DNA from: Ascidiimonas sp046199005
GTDB taxonomy: Bacteria > Bacteroidota > Bacteroidia > Flavobacteriales > Flavobacteriaceae
Direction of reading: 5' to 3'
Assembly: GCA_046199005.1 (NCBI GenBank)
Contig: CP176050.1
Span: forward strand, 1,550,001-1,614,000
Length of the DNA stretch: 64,000 nt
The notes under the pieces were generated by a model that ran no database searches, had not been told where the DNA came from, and saw only the letters and a list, made by a program, of their open reading frames with translations. Numbering within the stretch: position 1 is the first letter of the stretch; every line of letters begins with the position of its first letter. This document shows positions 18,231 to 26,883 of the stretch, one piece after another. Position numbers and translations under genes: made by a program.

Positions 18231-19691
18231 ATGAGTAACGAAATACGATCACTGGAACCAAATGCAGTGTGGGAGTGTTTTGCCGATTTAAATGCGGTGC
18301 CACGACCTTCAAAAAAGGAAGAAAAAGTTATTGCTTTTATGATGAACTTTGGTGAAAGTCTTGGTCTTGAAACCTTTAAAGATGCAGTTGGAAATGTAAT
18401 TATCAGAAAACCTGCTACCAAAGGAATGGAAAACAGGCAAACTGTAGTGATGCAGTCGCATCTGGATATGGTACATCAAAAAAATGCTGATACTAACTTT
18501 GATTTTGACACCCAGGGTATCGATATGTTTATTGAAGACGGATGGGTAAAAGCAAAGGGAACAACCCTGGGGGCAGATAATGGTTTGGGAGTTGCATGCA
18601 TTATGGCAATCCTGAAAAGCGAGGATATTGCGCATCCACCTATAGAGGCACTCTTTACTATAGATGAAGAAACAGGAATGACCGGAGCAAAGGGCTTACA
18701 GGGAGGAGTTCTTTCGGGACAAATTTTACTTAATCTGGATACCGAAGATGACGACGAGATCGATATAGGTTGTGCCGGAGGAATAGATGTCACTGCGATA
18801 AGAGATTACAAACAAGAATCTGTACCGGATTCGAGTATGGCATACGCAATCACCGTTAAGGGATTGCAGGGAGGTCATAGTGGTATGGATATCCACCGAG
18901 GATTGGGTAATGCTAACAAAATTATGAATAGGCTCTTTTTCGAGGGCTTTGAACAATTTGGTCTGCGAATCGCTTCTATTGATGGGGGTAGTCTTCGAAA
19001 TGCAATTCCAAGAGAAAGTTTTGCCGTAGTTACCGTAGATCATCTTCAACACGATGCCTTCGCATTTGAATTTAATCAGCTCGCAGCATCCATAAAAAGA
19101 GAGTTGCGAACTACCGAGCCAGAACTTGTGATTTCTGCGGAAGTTACTGATTTGCCTGGCGCGGTCATGGACCTGGGTGTACAGGAAGGTTTTACACGTG
19201 CCTTATACACTGCACATAATGGGGTTTATGCGATGAGCAACTCGATACCTGGACTCGTTGAAACTTCAAACAACATTGCCAGAGTAGAGTTAAAAGACGG
19301 AATTATAAAAATTGGGTGTCTTACCAGATCTTCGGTAGAAACCGCTAAAACGGATCTGGCAAATGCCTTGCGATCTGCTTTTGAGCTAGCAGGTTTTGAA
19401 GTGAGTTTAAGCGGGGATTATCCGGGATGGACTCCTAATATTCACTCGCCTATACTAAAAGTATTGGAGCAGAAATATGAAGATCTCTTTCAGGAAAAGC
19501 CCAGAGTAGTGGCTTGCCATGCTGGTTTGGAATGCGGAATTCTTGGTCAAAACTATCCCGAAATGGATATGATTAGTTTTGGCCCAACCATAAAAGGAGC
19601 TCATTCGCCCGATGAACGTGCAGAAATTGCTTCGGTGCAAAAGTTCTGGAAATTCACAAAGGAGATCTTACACGATATTCCAGAAAAATAA
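18231..19691 (+). CDS. pepD: Aminoacyl-histidine dipeptidase (M20 family)
   Basis: Cytoplasmic dinuclear zinc peptidase that cleaves carnosine-like Xaa-His dipeptides and other dipeptides. 486 residues, the usual PepD length. Metal and catalytic motifs are complete: M-Q-S-H-L-D-M-V (His ligand, Asp), G-A-D-N-G-L-G (bridging Asp), D-E-E-T-G-M-T-G (general base Glu), L-D-T-E-D (Asp ligand) and the last His in K-G-A-H-S-P-D-E-R. The lid domain with G-G-H-S-G lies between. Monocistronic: its own promoter precedes it, and a strong hairpin follows, shared with the convergent isomerase gene. Confidence 0.96.
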   Translation: MSNEIRSLEPNAVWECFADLNAVPRPSKKEEKVIAFMMNFGESLGLETFKDAVGNVIIRKPATKGMENRQTVVMQSHLDMVHQKNADTNFDFDTQGIDMFIEDGWVKAKGTTLGADNGLGVACIMAILKSEDIAHPPIEALFTIDEETGMTGAKGLQGGVLSGQILLNLDTEDDDEIDIGCAGGIDVTAIRDYKQESVPDSSMAYAITVKGLQGGHSGMDIHRGLGNANKIMNRLFFEGFEQFGLRIASIDGGSLRNAIPRESFAVVTVDHLQHDAFAFEFNQLAASIKRELRTTEPELVISAEVTDLPGAVMDLGVQEGFTRALYTAHNGVYAMSNSIPGLVETSNNIARVELKDGIIKIGCLTRSSVETAKTDLANALRSAFELAGFEVSLSGDYPGWTPNIHSPILKVLEQKYEDLFQEKPRVVACHAGLECGILGQNYPEMDMISFGPTIKGAHSPDERAEIASVQKFWKFTKEILHDIPEK

Positions 19692-19728
19692 AAAATGCCT
19701 GAAAGCACAATTGCTTTCAGGCATTTTT
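19691..19728. terminator. Bidirectional intrinsic terminator
   Basis: AAAAATGCCTGAAAGCA pairs perfectly with TGCTTTCAGGCATTTTT across a CAAT loop, between convergent pepD and the cyclophilin-FKBP gene. It starts on the last base of the pepD stop codon. Confidence 0.92.
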
Positions 19729-19748
19729 TATTTTATGATCTTGATTGA

Positions 19749-20867
19749 TTACTGACCGTTATCGAAATCTATTATTTCCAGATCAAAAACTAAATCGGCA
19801 TCCGGAGGTATGACATTTCCTGCTCCCGCTGAACCGTATCCTAAGTGCGAAGGAATAAAGATTCGTGCCTTGTCGCCAACTTTCATTTCCATTAAACCTT
19901 CTCTAAAGCCGGCAACCAGAGGAGATTCTGGGCTATAAAGCATAGATGCAGGCTTGAAACGTCCTCTTCTCATCCTTGAGATATCTTCATAGCGACCGTA
20001 TTGTTTTGCGGTTTCTTCCCAAGAAGTATCAAAAAGGCGTGCATCACTTTCCAGGAATCCTGCGTAATCAACCAGTACAGATTGACCAATAGCGGGTTTC
20101 TTACCATCTCCTTCTTTCAGATAATATATTTTGAGTCCGCTTGGTAATTCTTTTGCTGCTTCTTTTTGGGTTTCAAAAGTTTCTTTAAGAGAAGCAATGG
20201 CATTTTTGATTTTTTCTTCTTTTTCTGCAACGCCGTCAAAGTAGTTTTTCATTACCTGGGGAGCATCAAAGTTTTTAGCCTCTTTACCGTTTCTTACGAT
20301 GGTTACTTTATTTATGATGACATCGGTAACAGGCTTTTCATTTTCAGTTTTTACATTGGCAATACTATCTACTGTTTCCATCCCCAGAACTACTTCGCCA
20401 AATACATTATAACTACCATCCAGAAAAGGTGAAGGTTTATGTGTAATGAAAAATTGACTTCCATTGGTATTAGGCCCTGCATTCGCCATAGAAATAACAC
20501 CTGGTTTATTATGGGTTAAGCTATCTGCAATCTCATTATCAAAACGGTATCCAGGGCTTCCGGCTCCTGTTCCGCTTCGATCACCACCCTGAATCATAAA
20601 ATCTTTGATTACTCTGTGAAAAATAACACCATCATAATAGGATATTCCTTTAAGACTATCAGTAACGTAAGGATTTGTTCCTTCAGAAAGAGAGACAAAA
20701 TTTGCTACTGTAACGGGTGTCTTATCGTAGGTCAATTGCACGATCATATCTCCGTAATTGGTTTGAATATCTGCAAATAAGCCATCGCCTAAGTCTTTGT
20801 AATTTTTGTCTTTACACCCCATAAGTGTAAGAACAAGCAAAAGTGTGAATACTTTAAGGTTTTTCAT
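19749..20867 (-). CDS. Lipoprotein peptidyl-prolyl isomerase: cyclophilin-FKBP fusion
   Basis: 372 residues. Lipobox L-M-G-C (Cys18) anchors it to the membrane. Residues about 30-195 are a cyclophilin domain (F-H-R-V-I-K-D-F-M-I-Q-G-G-D, then N-G-S-Q-F-F-I-T, the active-site core). After a coiled, Lys/Glu-rich linker (about 210-245) comes an FKBP domain (about 250-370, with V-D-Y-A-G-F-L and G-Y-G-S-A-G-A-G-N-V-I-P-P-D-A-D-L-V-F). Two unrelated isomerase folds in one chain is unusual. It is third in an operon after the DHH gene and gldI, so it probably folds envelope or gliding/secretion proteins in the periplasm. Confidence 0.93.
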   Translation of the reverse strand: MKNLKVFTLLLVLTLMGCKDKNYKDLGDGLFADIQTNYGDMIVQLTYDKTPVTVANFVSLSEGTNPYVTDSLKGISYYDGVIFHRVIKDFMIQGGDRSGTGAGSPGYRFDNEIADSLTHNKPGVISMANAGPNTNGSQFFITHKPSPFLDGSYNVFGEVVLGMETVDSIANVKTENEKPVTDVIINKVTIVRNGKEAKNFDAPQVMKNYFDGVAEKEEKIKNAIASLKETFETQKEAAKELPSGLKIYYLKEGDGKKPAIGQSVLVDYAGFLESDARLFDTSWEETAKQYGRYEDISRMRRGRFKPASMLYSPESPLVAGFREGLMEMKVGDKARIFIPSHLGYGSAGAGNVIPPDADLVFDLEIIDFDNGQ

Positions 20868-20882
20868 GATTTTAATACTAAT

Positions 20883-21440
20883 TTAATTTGTTAGGGAATC
20901 TTTTGATCGCTCTATGACTTTTATAAGGCTTACCGTACTAATGAGAGGAACGTTTATTCCAATTTTGTCGTCATCACCGTGGTATCCGTATGCCATAGAA
21001 GAAGGAAAAAGAAATGTAGCTGTTTCGCCCTCGCGGAGTAATTTGAGTCCTGTTCTGAGACCAGGGAATAATTCTTCTTTATCAATCTTAATTACCAGAT
21101 CACCAATTTGATCTGCACTGTAAATGGTATCGTTTGAAACACTTCTTATGTTGTAACTGATTTTAACGACGTCGTCTGTAACCGGTTGATAAGCTGAACT
21201 ATCTTTCTTTAGGTTAAAAAAGTACCAATATCCATTAGATGAACGAATGTAATCATGAAGGGTATCTTTTTTAATGATGTCTTCAAAAAGTTGCTCCTCT
21301 GAAGCCAATAATTCTTTGTTTCTCTCCACAGATTTGGTACTGAAACTTCCGGATTTTACAGATATCGGTCTTCTGGGTTGAGGATCGTTACAACCAGCAA
21401 AGAGGGATACAGCAAGAATGAAAAGCATTATTTTTCTCAT
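20883..21440 (-). CDS. gldI: Gliding motility-associated FKBP-type isomerase lipoprotein GldI
   Basis: 185 residues with lipobox F-A-G-C (Cys17), followed by R-R-P-I-S-V-K-S-G-S-F, a segment I associate with GldI, then a single FKBP domain (about 80-178; V-K-I-S-Y-N, F-P-G-L-R-T-G-L-K-L-L-R-E-G-E, and the P-S-S-M-A-Y-G-Y loop). GldI is required in Flavobacterium for gliding and works in the periplasm, probably folding type IX secretion or gliding components. Its start overlaps the DHH gene stop by four bases (ATGA), and the cyclophilin-FKBP gene follows 15 bases later. Confidence 0.9.
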   Translation of the reverse strand: MRKIMLFILAVSLFAGCNDPQPRRPISVKSGSFSTKSVERNKELLASEEQLFEDIIKKDTLHDYIRSSNGYWYFFNLKKDSSAYQPVTDDVVKISYNIRSVSNDTIYSADQIGDLVIKIDKEELFPGLRTGLKLLREGETATFLFPSSMAYGYHGDDDKIGINVPLISTVSLIKVIERSKDSLTN

Positions 21441-22456
21441 ACTTGTTTGAGTGTTGATTTGTATTCATTAACGATCTTTTCAAATCGATCGATGGTATCA
21501 TTCATCGAGTCATTACTTCTGCCACCAGCTGCATTTACATGCCCACCCCCATTGAAGTGTTTTCTAGCGAATTCGTTAACATCAAAACTTCCTTTCGATC
21601 TCAGGGAAATTTTAATGTAGTCTTCCTGTCCGTTTTCGATAAATATCACAGAAAATATAATTCCTTTAAGCGAAAGACCATAATTCACGAATCCTTCGGT
21701 ATCTCCTTTACGAAAATTAAACTGGTCGAGTTCCTGTTGGCTTAACGATATATATACCGTGTGAAGATCTTCTAACATCACCAGATTGCTCAATGCACGG
21801 CCTAACAAATGAAGTCTGCTAAGGGAACTGGAATCAAAAATGGCGTTATGAATCATAGCATTCTGTGCGCCTTTATCAATAAGATCTGCAACTACACGGT
21901 GAGTAGTACTCGAGGTGGTAGGAAAACGAAAGGATCCCGTATCTGTCATAATACCAGCATAGAGGCAATTAGCAATTGCTGGAGTGATTTTATCAAGATC
22001 GTTTAGCTGATCTAAAAAGTGATACACCATCTCACAGGTAGAACTCATTGAGGTATCAGAATACTTAAACCTTGCGTAATCTGAAGGCTGTTGGTGATGA
22101 TCGATCATGACAAATTTCGCTTTGATCTCAAGCAAAGTTGGTTTTATATTCTCGACCCGATCCAGATGATTGAAATCTAAGGTAAAAACGAGATCTGCAT
22201 CTTTAAGAAGCTCTATAGCTTCCTGTTTCTGTGAATCAAATTTAACGATCGCAGCCTCACCGGGCATCCATTTTAGGAACTCTGGATAATCATTGGGACT
22301 TATCACCGTCACTTCGTGCCCCTCATTCTTTAAATAATGATACAACCCAAGGGTAGAACCTATGGCATCACCATCTGGGTTTTTATGAGGAATTACAACT
22401 ATTTTTCTTGGAGAAGCGATTACTTCCTTAAGTATATGAATATCGTTCATTTGCAT
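21437..22456 (-). CDS. DHH/DHHA1 phosphoesterase (NrnA-like nanoRNase/pAp phosphatase)
   Basis: About 340 residues. The DHH domain shows H-K-N-P-D-G-D-A-I-G-S near the start, a metal Asp in F-T-L-D-F-N-H, and D-H-H-Q; the DHHA1 domain ends in G-G-G-H-V-N-A-A-G-G. NrnA-type enzymes degrade 2-5 nucleotide RNAs and dephosphorylate pAp. The frame opens at TTG 22465, but that codon lies in the -7 box (22463-22470), so ATG 22456 or 22450 is the true start. First gene of the operon with gldI and the isomerase fusion. Confidence 0.92.
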   Translation of the reverse strand: MQMNDIHILKEVIASPRKIVVIPHKNPDGDAIGSTLGLYHYLKNEGHEVTVISPNDYPEFLKWMPGEAAIVKFDSQKQEAIELLKDADLVFTLDFNHLDRVENIKPTLLEIKAKFVMIDHHQQPSDYARFKYSDTSMSSTCEMVYHFLDQLNDLDKITPAIANCLYAGIMTDTGSFRFPTTSSTTHRVVADLIDKGAQNAMIHNAIFDSSSLSRLHLLGRALSNLVMLEDLHTVYISLSQQELDQFNFRKGDTEGFVNYGLSLKGIIFSVIFIENGQEDYIKISLRSKGSFDVNEFARKHFNGGGHVNAAGGRSNDSMNDTIDRFEKIVNEYKSTLKQV

Positions 22457-22462
22457 CGGCGG

Positions 22463-22470
22463 CAAAGATA
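22463..22470 (-). promoter_or_regulatory. -7 box of the DHH-gldI-isomerase operon
   Basis: TATCTTTG on the minus strand, a full TAnnTTTG match, seven bases upstream of ATG 22456. Its position rules out the TTG at 22465 as start codon. Confidence 0.5.
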
Positions 22471-22533
22471 CAATTTTATACTATAGATTTAGCTTTAGAT
22501 TCTTTACATTTACATAAAATTCAAACTTAAAGA

Positions 22534-23577
22534 ATGAAGCAATTTTTTTGGGCTGTATGCCTTTTATTGCTATCCTGTAAAAGTGTTAGTCCCCCAACAG
22601 AGAAAGCTGTAATTGATACTACAAAAGACGCCTTTTCAAATGATTTTACTCTTGCCTTTGGCTCCTGCAACAAAGCAAGTTTACCTAATTTGCTTTGGGA
22701 TGATATACTAAAGGACAAGCCTGATGTCTGGATATGGGGAGGAGATATAGTTTATGCAGATACTGATGATCCTAGACGATTAAAAAGTTTCTATGATCGG
22801 CAATTAAACGTTGAAGGATATCAGAAGCTGGTAAAAGAGACCGATATTTTGGGTACCTGGGATGATCATGATTATGGCTTAAACGATGGTGGTGCTTTTT
22901 TTAGTTTTAAAGATGAAAGTCAAAAGTTTTTTCTTGATTTTTTACAGCTACCTCAAGATGACCCTCGCCGGGAACGCAAAGGAATTTATCATTCAGTAGA
23001 GTATAACCCTGAGGGCGGTAAGATCAAGATCATCATTCTGGATACCCGTTATTTTAGAACCGACTTAACCGAGGATACAGAGACTTCTAAGAGATACAAA
23101 CCTAATACCTATGGTGACGGGACCCTTCTGGGCACCGAACAGTGGGAATGGCTACAGCAACAATTAAATGATTCGGATGCAGATTTTAATGTTGTAGTAA
23201 GCAGTATTCAAATGCTTTCTGATAAACATGGCTATGAAACCTGGGGTAACTTTCCGCATGAAGTAGCTAAGTTTAAAGCACTTGTTAAAAACAGTGGTGC
23301 AAAAGGAGTTATAGTACTTTCTGGAGACCGTCATATTTCAGATTTTTCAAAAGTTCGTATTGATGGAGTTCCTTATCCATTAATAGATTTTACGTCCAGC
23401 GGCTTAACTCATTCTGCTACCAACAACAAAGGAGAGGAAAATCCATATCGTGTAGGAACTCTGGTGAATTCACTTTCCTACGGTTTGTTACGATTCAATG
23501 TAAAAGACAAAGAGGTACTCATGGAAATGAAGGGGGATAATGGTAACGTTCAGCAATCGTTAAAGCAGTCTTACTAA
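22534..23577 (+). CDS. PhoD-like metallophosphatase lipoprotein
   Basis: 347 residues with a lipobox L-L-S-C (Cys14). PhoD-type motifs: G-S-C-N at the start of the domain, W-G-G-D-I-V-Y-A-D, T-W-D-D-H-D-Y-G-L-N-D and, toward the end, L-S-G-D-R-H-I-S-D. These place a binuclear metal centre, with calcium and iron in characterised PhoD, that hydrolyses phosphate mono- or diesters. Acts in the envelope and could release phosphate. Divergent from the DHH operon. The ndk gene 51 bases downstream has its own promoter. Confidence 0.9.
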   Translation: MKQFFWAVCLLLLSCKSVSPPTEKAVIDTTKDAFSNDFTLAFGSCNKASLPNLLWDDILKDKPDVWIWGGDIVYADTDDPRRLKSFYDRQLNVEGYQKLVKETDILGTWDDHDYGLNDGGAFFSFKDESQKFFLDFLQLPQDDPRRERKGIYHSVEYNPEGGKIKIIILDTRYFRTDLTEDTETSKRYKPNTYGDGTLLGTEQWEWLQQQLNDSDADFNVVVSSIQMLSDKHGYETWGNFPHEVAKFKALVKNSGAKGVIVLSGDRHISDFSKVRIDGVPYPLIDFTSSGLTHSATNNKGEENPYRVGTLVNSLSYGLLRFNVKDKEVLMEMKGDNGNVQQSLKQSY

Positions 23578-23609
23578 TTGCAGTTTTAAGATTAAAAGCC
23601 TTACTTTTG
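23578..23609 (+). promoter_or_regulatory. ndk promoter (Bacteroidota -33/-7 type)
   Basis: TTG at 23578-23580, 21 bases of spacer, then TACTTTTG at 23602-23609: both elements of the Bacteroidota housekeeping promoter at a permitted distance. The ndk ATG follows 19 bases after the -7 box. Confidence 0.7.
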
Positions 23610-23628
23610 CGCAAATTTTAAAATAGCA

Positions 23629-24048
23629 ATGGCAACAAACAGAACATTTACAATGATTAAGCCTGATGCGGTTGAGAACGGACACATCGGTGCAATACTA
23701 GAAAAAATTACGGCTTCAGGATTCAAAATTGTAGCTATGAAATATACACAGTTAAGTAAAAGAGATGCTGAGCAATTCTATGCGATTCACAAAGAGCGTC
23801 CCTTTTTTGGAGAATTGGTAGAATTCATGACTAGAGGTCCTATTGTCGCTGCTATCCTTGAAAAAGATAATGCAGTTGAAGATTTCCGGGCACTAATTGG
23901 TGCTACTAATCCTGCAGAGGCTGCCGAGGGTACTATTCGTAAATTATTTGCTACATCAATCGGTGAAAATGCAGTACACGGTTCAGATAGCGATGAAAAT
24001 GCAGCTATTGAAGGAGCTTTTCATTTCTCAGGACGAGAGATCTTCTAA
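23629..24048 (+). CDS. ndk: Nucleoside-diphosphate kinase
   Basis: Transfers the gamma phosphate of ATP to other NDPs through a phosphohistidine, balancing NTP and dNTP pools. 139 residues, standard length. The active histidine is His117 within N-A-V-H-G-S-D-S, and the N-terminal T-M-I-K-P-D-A-V signature is present. It has a clear promoter at 23578-23609 and an intrinsic terminator at 24071-24098, so it is monocistronic. Confidence 0.97.
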   Translation: MATNRTFTMIKPDAVENGHIGAILEKITASGFKIVAMKYTQLSKRDAEQFYAIHKERPFFGELVEFMTRGPIVAAILEKDNAVEDFRALIGATNPAEAAEGTIRKLFATSIGENAVHGSDSDENAAIEGAFHFSGREIF

Positions 24049-24070
24049 AAGTATATTGCTCATACGAAAC

Positions 24071-24098
24071 AAAGCATCCTTCTTCAGGATGCTTTTTT
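24071..24098. terminator. Intrinsic terminator of ndk, also facing the dciA-like gene
   Basis: AAAGCATCCT and AGGATGCTTT form a perfect ten-base stem with a TCTTC loop followed by seven T. On the other strand A-rich sequence from repeat copy 2 leads straight into it, so it can stop the convergent recF-dciA transcript too. Confidence 0.88.
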
Positions 24099-24099
24099 T

Positions 24100-24190
24100 A
24101 TTGGCACCGAAAACGGTCTAATACTCTCCGAAGCTTGCCTCGAAATTAAATGTATGTTTCAAGCAAATGCGTCATGGGCTTGCGCTGAGG
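24100..24190 (-). repeat. Dispersed 3'-UTR repeat, copy 2
   Basis: On the minus strand this starts four bases after the stop of the dciA-like gene and runs to the shared terminator. It matches the element at 12297-12385 in four ordered blocks, including GCAAGCCCATGA and ATTTGCTTGAAACA, with one- or two-base indels between. CAAGC and GCTTG again flank a 13-base loop. It is noncoding. Confidence 0.75.
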
Positions 24191-24194
24191 TAGT

Positions 24195-24491
24195 TTACCT
24201 GAGTACTAATTTTTTTACGACCTGCTTGCCCATTTCTTCATTGACTAGTTTGATGATCTTTTCTTTGCCATAACTAAGTTCTTCTCTGAGTACGGCCGAA
24301 GAAAGTTGTACATATAATGTATCGTTTTGCAACCGCACATCGGTAGTATATTTATTAACACCATTTCCCATGAGATCGGCCCACACATTTTTCACCTCAA
24401 TTTTATCCATGCCTTTCTCTAGACTGTTTTCTGAAATAAACTCTTTTAGTGCTTCAGACATAGAGAGATTTTCATTCATTCGCTTTGCCAT
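24195..24491 (-). CDS. DUF721 / DciA-like replication helicase-loading protein
   Basis: 98 residues, a short soluble protein matching the DUF721 pattern: A-L-K-E-F-I-x-E-N-x-L-E-x-G near the start, V-K-N-V-W-A-D-L-M-G, and L-Y-V-Q-L-S-S-A-V-L-R-E-E-L with K-I-I-K-L-V-N-E at the end. DciA is the ancestral loader of the replicative helicase DnaB in bacteria without DnaC/DnaI. Gene order recF-lipoprotein-dciA with one- and four-base overlaps supports a replication/repair link. Followed by the dispersed repeat. Fairly secure family, role inferred from the family. Confidence 0.85.
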   Translation of the reverse strand: MAKRMNENLSMSEALKEFISENSLEKGMDKIEVKNVWADLMGNGVNKYTTDVRLQNDTLYVQLSSAVLREELSYGKEKIIKLVNEEMGKQVVKKLVLR

Positions 24492-24916
24492 TATTCATCA
24501 ATTTTTAGGGGCGTGTACCTTTTATAATAGTAGGTAAGACCGTTTTCATTTTCAACAATAAATTCATCTTTGCTAATGCTCTTAATCTTCTCTTTCCATT
24601 TCATAAGGTCGGTAGTATAGGCCATCCAGTAATGATCATCTTTTTCTATAATGGAGAATTCTTCTAGGTCATCGCTGCCAAAAAATGTACCGTTTAAGTT
24701 GGGTTGTACTTTCTTTCTAAAACCTTTCCGGTGATCGGTAAGTTTAATCAAATCGATCGTAGTACTTACTTTATATTCTTTTGCATCACCTTCAGCCGTT
24801 ACTACCTTAGTAATTTCCCAGTAACCAGGCAAATGTTGCTTCAATTCATCATCACTTATTTTATCACAACTTGCTGATAGTAAGATAATAAAAAGAAAAA
24901 TAGCCTTCTTAATCAT
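24491..24916 (-). CDS. Small lipocalin-like lipoprotein
   Basis: 141 residues. Signal with lipobox S-A-S-C (Cys17), then a body with P-G-Y-W-E-I-T-K, a lipocalin-like G-x-W entry, and alternating beta-strand character to the end. Probably an outer- or inner-membrane-anchored binding protein; no ligand can be named. Its start overlaps the recF stop by four bases (ATGA) and its stop shares one base with the dciA-like gene, so it is translated within that operon although its function seems unrelated. Confidence 0.75.
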   Translation of the reverse strand: MIKKAIFLFIILLSASCDKISDDELKQHLPGYWEITKVVTAEGDAKEYKVSTTIDLIKLTDHRKGFRKKVQPNLNGTFFGSDDLEEFSIIEKDDHYWMAYTTDLMKWKEKIKSISKDEFIVENENGLTYYYKRYTPLKIDE

Positions 24917-25992
24917 AGTTGAAATATTTTATAGGATTGATGGGTAGCTTTTACCACGGCTTCCGTTCGATCGGCATGGGTGTCACTAATGAAGAGCTGT
25001 CCAAAATCAGAACTGTCTACCATTTTAATAATTTGTGCTACCCTGGTTTCATCTAGCTTGTCAAAAATGTCATCAAGAAGTAAAATAGGACTTATGCCTG
25101 ATTGTTCTTTTATCAATTCAAATTGTGCCAGTTTCAAGGCTATCAGATAAGATTTTTGTTGGCCCTGACTGCCAAATTTTTTGATGGGATGTGCTCCTAT
25201 TCCAAAATAAAGGTCATCTTTATGAATCCCCTGAGAAGTATATTGCAAAGCTAAATCTTTTTGAATGTTCGATTCGAGTAAGTTGCTAAGAGAATCGGTA
25301 GCTAGCTGACTCTGATATGTTAAAGTAACTTCCTCATTAATACCAGCAATTTTTTGATAGCGTTCTGAAAAAATGGGAATGAAAGAAGTTAAAAATGAAG
25401 ATCGTTTTTTAAAGATAGCCGTCCCGTAGGTGTTTAGTTGCTCATTGTAGACATTTAGGGTGGTTTGGTCAAACGTATTGTTAAGTGCAAAATACTTTAA
25501 TAATGAATTTCGCTGCGCCAGCACTTTGTTGTAATTAATAAGATTTGAGAGGTATATTTTGTCTGATTGTGAGATCACTGTATCTATAAACCTCCTTCGG
25601 GTGTCACTTCCTTCAGTAATAAGGTCTCTATCTGCCGGCGAGATAATTACCAGGGGTATGAACCCGATATGTTCGGAAAGCTTCTCATACGTCTTATCAT
25701 TTTTTTTGATCACTTTTTTTTGTCCTTTTTTAAGACTACAGATAATACGCTCTTCCCGCTCTTTTTTTTCAAAAAGTCCGTCTACGACATAAAATGACTC
25801 TCCATGTTTAATGTTTTGCGATGAAATAGGATTAAAATAGCTTTTTCCAAAAGAGAGCGTGTAAATTGCATCAAGCACATTTGTTTTGCCTCTTCCGTTA
25901 AAACCAACCATACAATTAATTTTGGAATCAAAATCGAAAGTGGCCGAGTCAAAGTTTTTATAATTGATCAGACTAAGTTTTTTAAGAAACAT
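24913..25992 (-). CDS. recF: DNA replication/repair ATPase RecF
   Basis: 359 residues. SMC-like ABC ATPase: Walker A G-F-N-G-R-G-K-T-N (residues about 29-37), Walker B and D-loop L-L-L-D-D-I-F-D-K-L-D near residue 305, and the signature-like S-Q-G-Q-Q-K-S before it. RecF binds ssDNA gaps and helps load RecA with RecOR at stalled forks. First gene of a three-gene operon with the lipoprotein and the dciA-like gene. Unlike many genomes it is not next to dnaA or dnaN here. Confidence 0.96.
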   Translation of the reverse strand: MFLKKLSLINYKNFDSATFDFDSKINCMVGFNGRGKTNVLDAIYTLSFGKSYFNPISSQNIKHGESFYVVDGLFEKKEREERIICSLKKGQKKVIKKNDKTYEKLSEHIGFIPLVIISPADRDLITEGSDTRRRFIDTVISQSDKIYLSNLINYNKVLAQRNSLLKYFALNNTFDQTTLNVYNEQLNTYGTAIFKKRSSFLTSFIPIFSERYQKIAGINEEVTLTYQSQLATDSLSNLLESNIQKDLALQYTSQGIHKDDLYFGIGAHPIKKFGSQGQQKSYLIALKLAQFELIKEQSGISPILLLDDIFDKLDETRVAQIIKMVDSSDFGQLFISDTHADRTEAVVKATHQSYKIFQL

Positions 25993-26097
25993 CGCTTTAA
26001 TTAAGTATCTGCCAGTAATTGAGTAACCGAGTTGTAAAATATTGCAAATTATTGAAATTAATCAAAACAATAACCTTTCCTTTTTCAAATAAAATTT

Positions 26098-26105
26098 TAT
26101 TTTTG
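26098..26105 (+). promoter_or_regulatory. -7 box for the TPR-ribH operon
   Basis: TATTTTTG, a full match to TAnnTTTG, 19 bases before the ATG at 26125. The -33 region is only T-rich. Confidence 0.5.
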
Positions 26106-26124
26106 CGGGCACAAATAGAACATT

Positions 26125-26883
26125 ATGGCGACATATAAGAAAAGAGGGGGTAAACCGGGGAAAGATAAAAACCAGGTTGAGGAACTTGAAAGCACAACTG
26201 CAGAGGTTTTTAGTTCACTGGATGAAGGCGCGTCTAAAACCGAAGAGTGGGTTGCCAGAAACCAGAATTATATTATCGGATTTATAGCCGTTGTTTCTTT
26301 GGCAGTACTTGGTTATTTAGGATACAATCAATTTATTCAAAAGCCGAAAGAAATTGAAGCCTCAAATGAACTGTATTTTGCGCAGCAATATTTTGATCAG
26401 GCTTTGAACAGTGCAGATAGCGATTCATTGTACAATCTTGCCTTAACAGGTGCTGAAGGAAAGTATGGTTTATTGGATATTATTGATAAGTACAGTGGTA
26501 CCGATGCTGCTAACCTTGCGAATTACAGTGCAGGAATGGCATATTTGAATACAGGACAGTACGATAAAGCCATCAATTACCTTCAGGATTTTTCTTCTAC
26601 AGATGCAATAATGGGGCCTATTGCAAAGGGAGCCATTGGTGATGCTTTTATGCAACTTGACCAACCGCAGGATGCGTTGGAATATTATGAAAAAGCAATT
26701 GCGCTAAAAACCAACGAATTTACGACACCTTTATATCTAATGAAAGCAGGTATTACTGCGAAGGCACTTGGTAATTACGATCAGGCTTTGACCTACTTCA
26801 ATAGAATCAAAGAAGAGTTTCCAAAGAGCGAACAGGCAAATCAGGTAGACGTTCTTATAGGTCAGGTAGAAAATCTAAAATAA
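26125..26883 (+). CDS. TPR-containing membrane-anchored protein
   Basis: 252 residues. A charged cytosolic N-terminus (1-48), one transmembrane helix (about 50-70, I-I-G-F-I-A-V-V-S-L-A-V-L-G), then TPR-type helix repeats over the rest, including A-L-E-Y-Y-E-K-A. Layout resembles YfgM-type proteins, which sit at the Sec translocon and help periplasmic folding; that is an inference from architecture. Its stop codon overlaps the ribH start by one base (TAATG). Confidence 0.85.
   Translation: MATYKKRGGKPGKDKNQVEELESTTAEVFSSLDEGASKTEEWVARNQNYIIGFIAVVSLAVLGYLGYNQFIQKPKEIEASNELYFAQQYFDQALNSADSDSLYNLALTGAEGKYGLLDIIDKYSGTDAANLANYSAGMAYLNTGQYDKAINYLQDFSSTDAIMGPIAKGAIGDAFMQLDQPQDALEYYEKAIALKTNEFTTPLYLMKAGITAKALGNYDQALTYFNRIKEEFPKSEQANQVDVLIGQVENLK

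Noticed and set aside
26800..26883. FMN riboswitch before ribH
   Set aside because: ribH begins on the last base of the TPR gene with no untranslated region, and no AGGG-type FMN core is seen.
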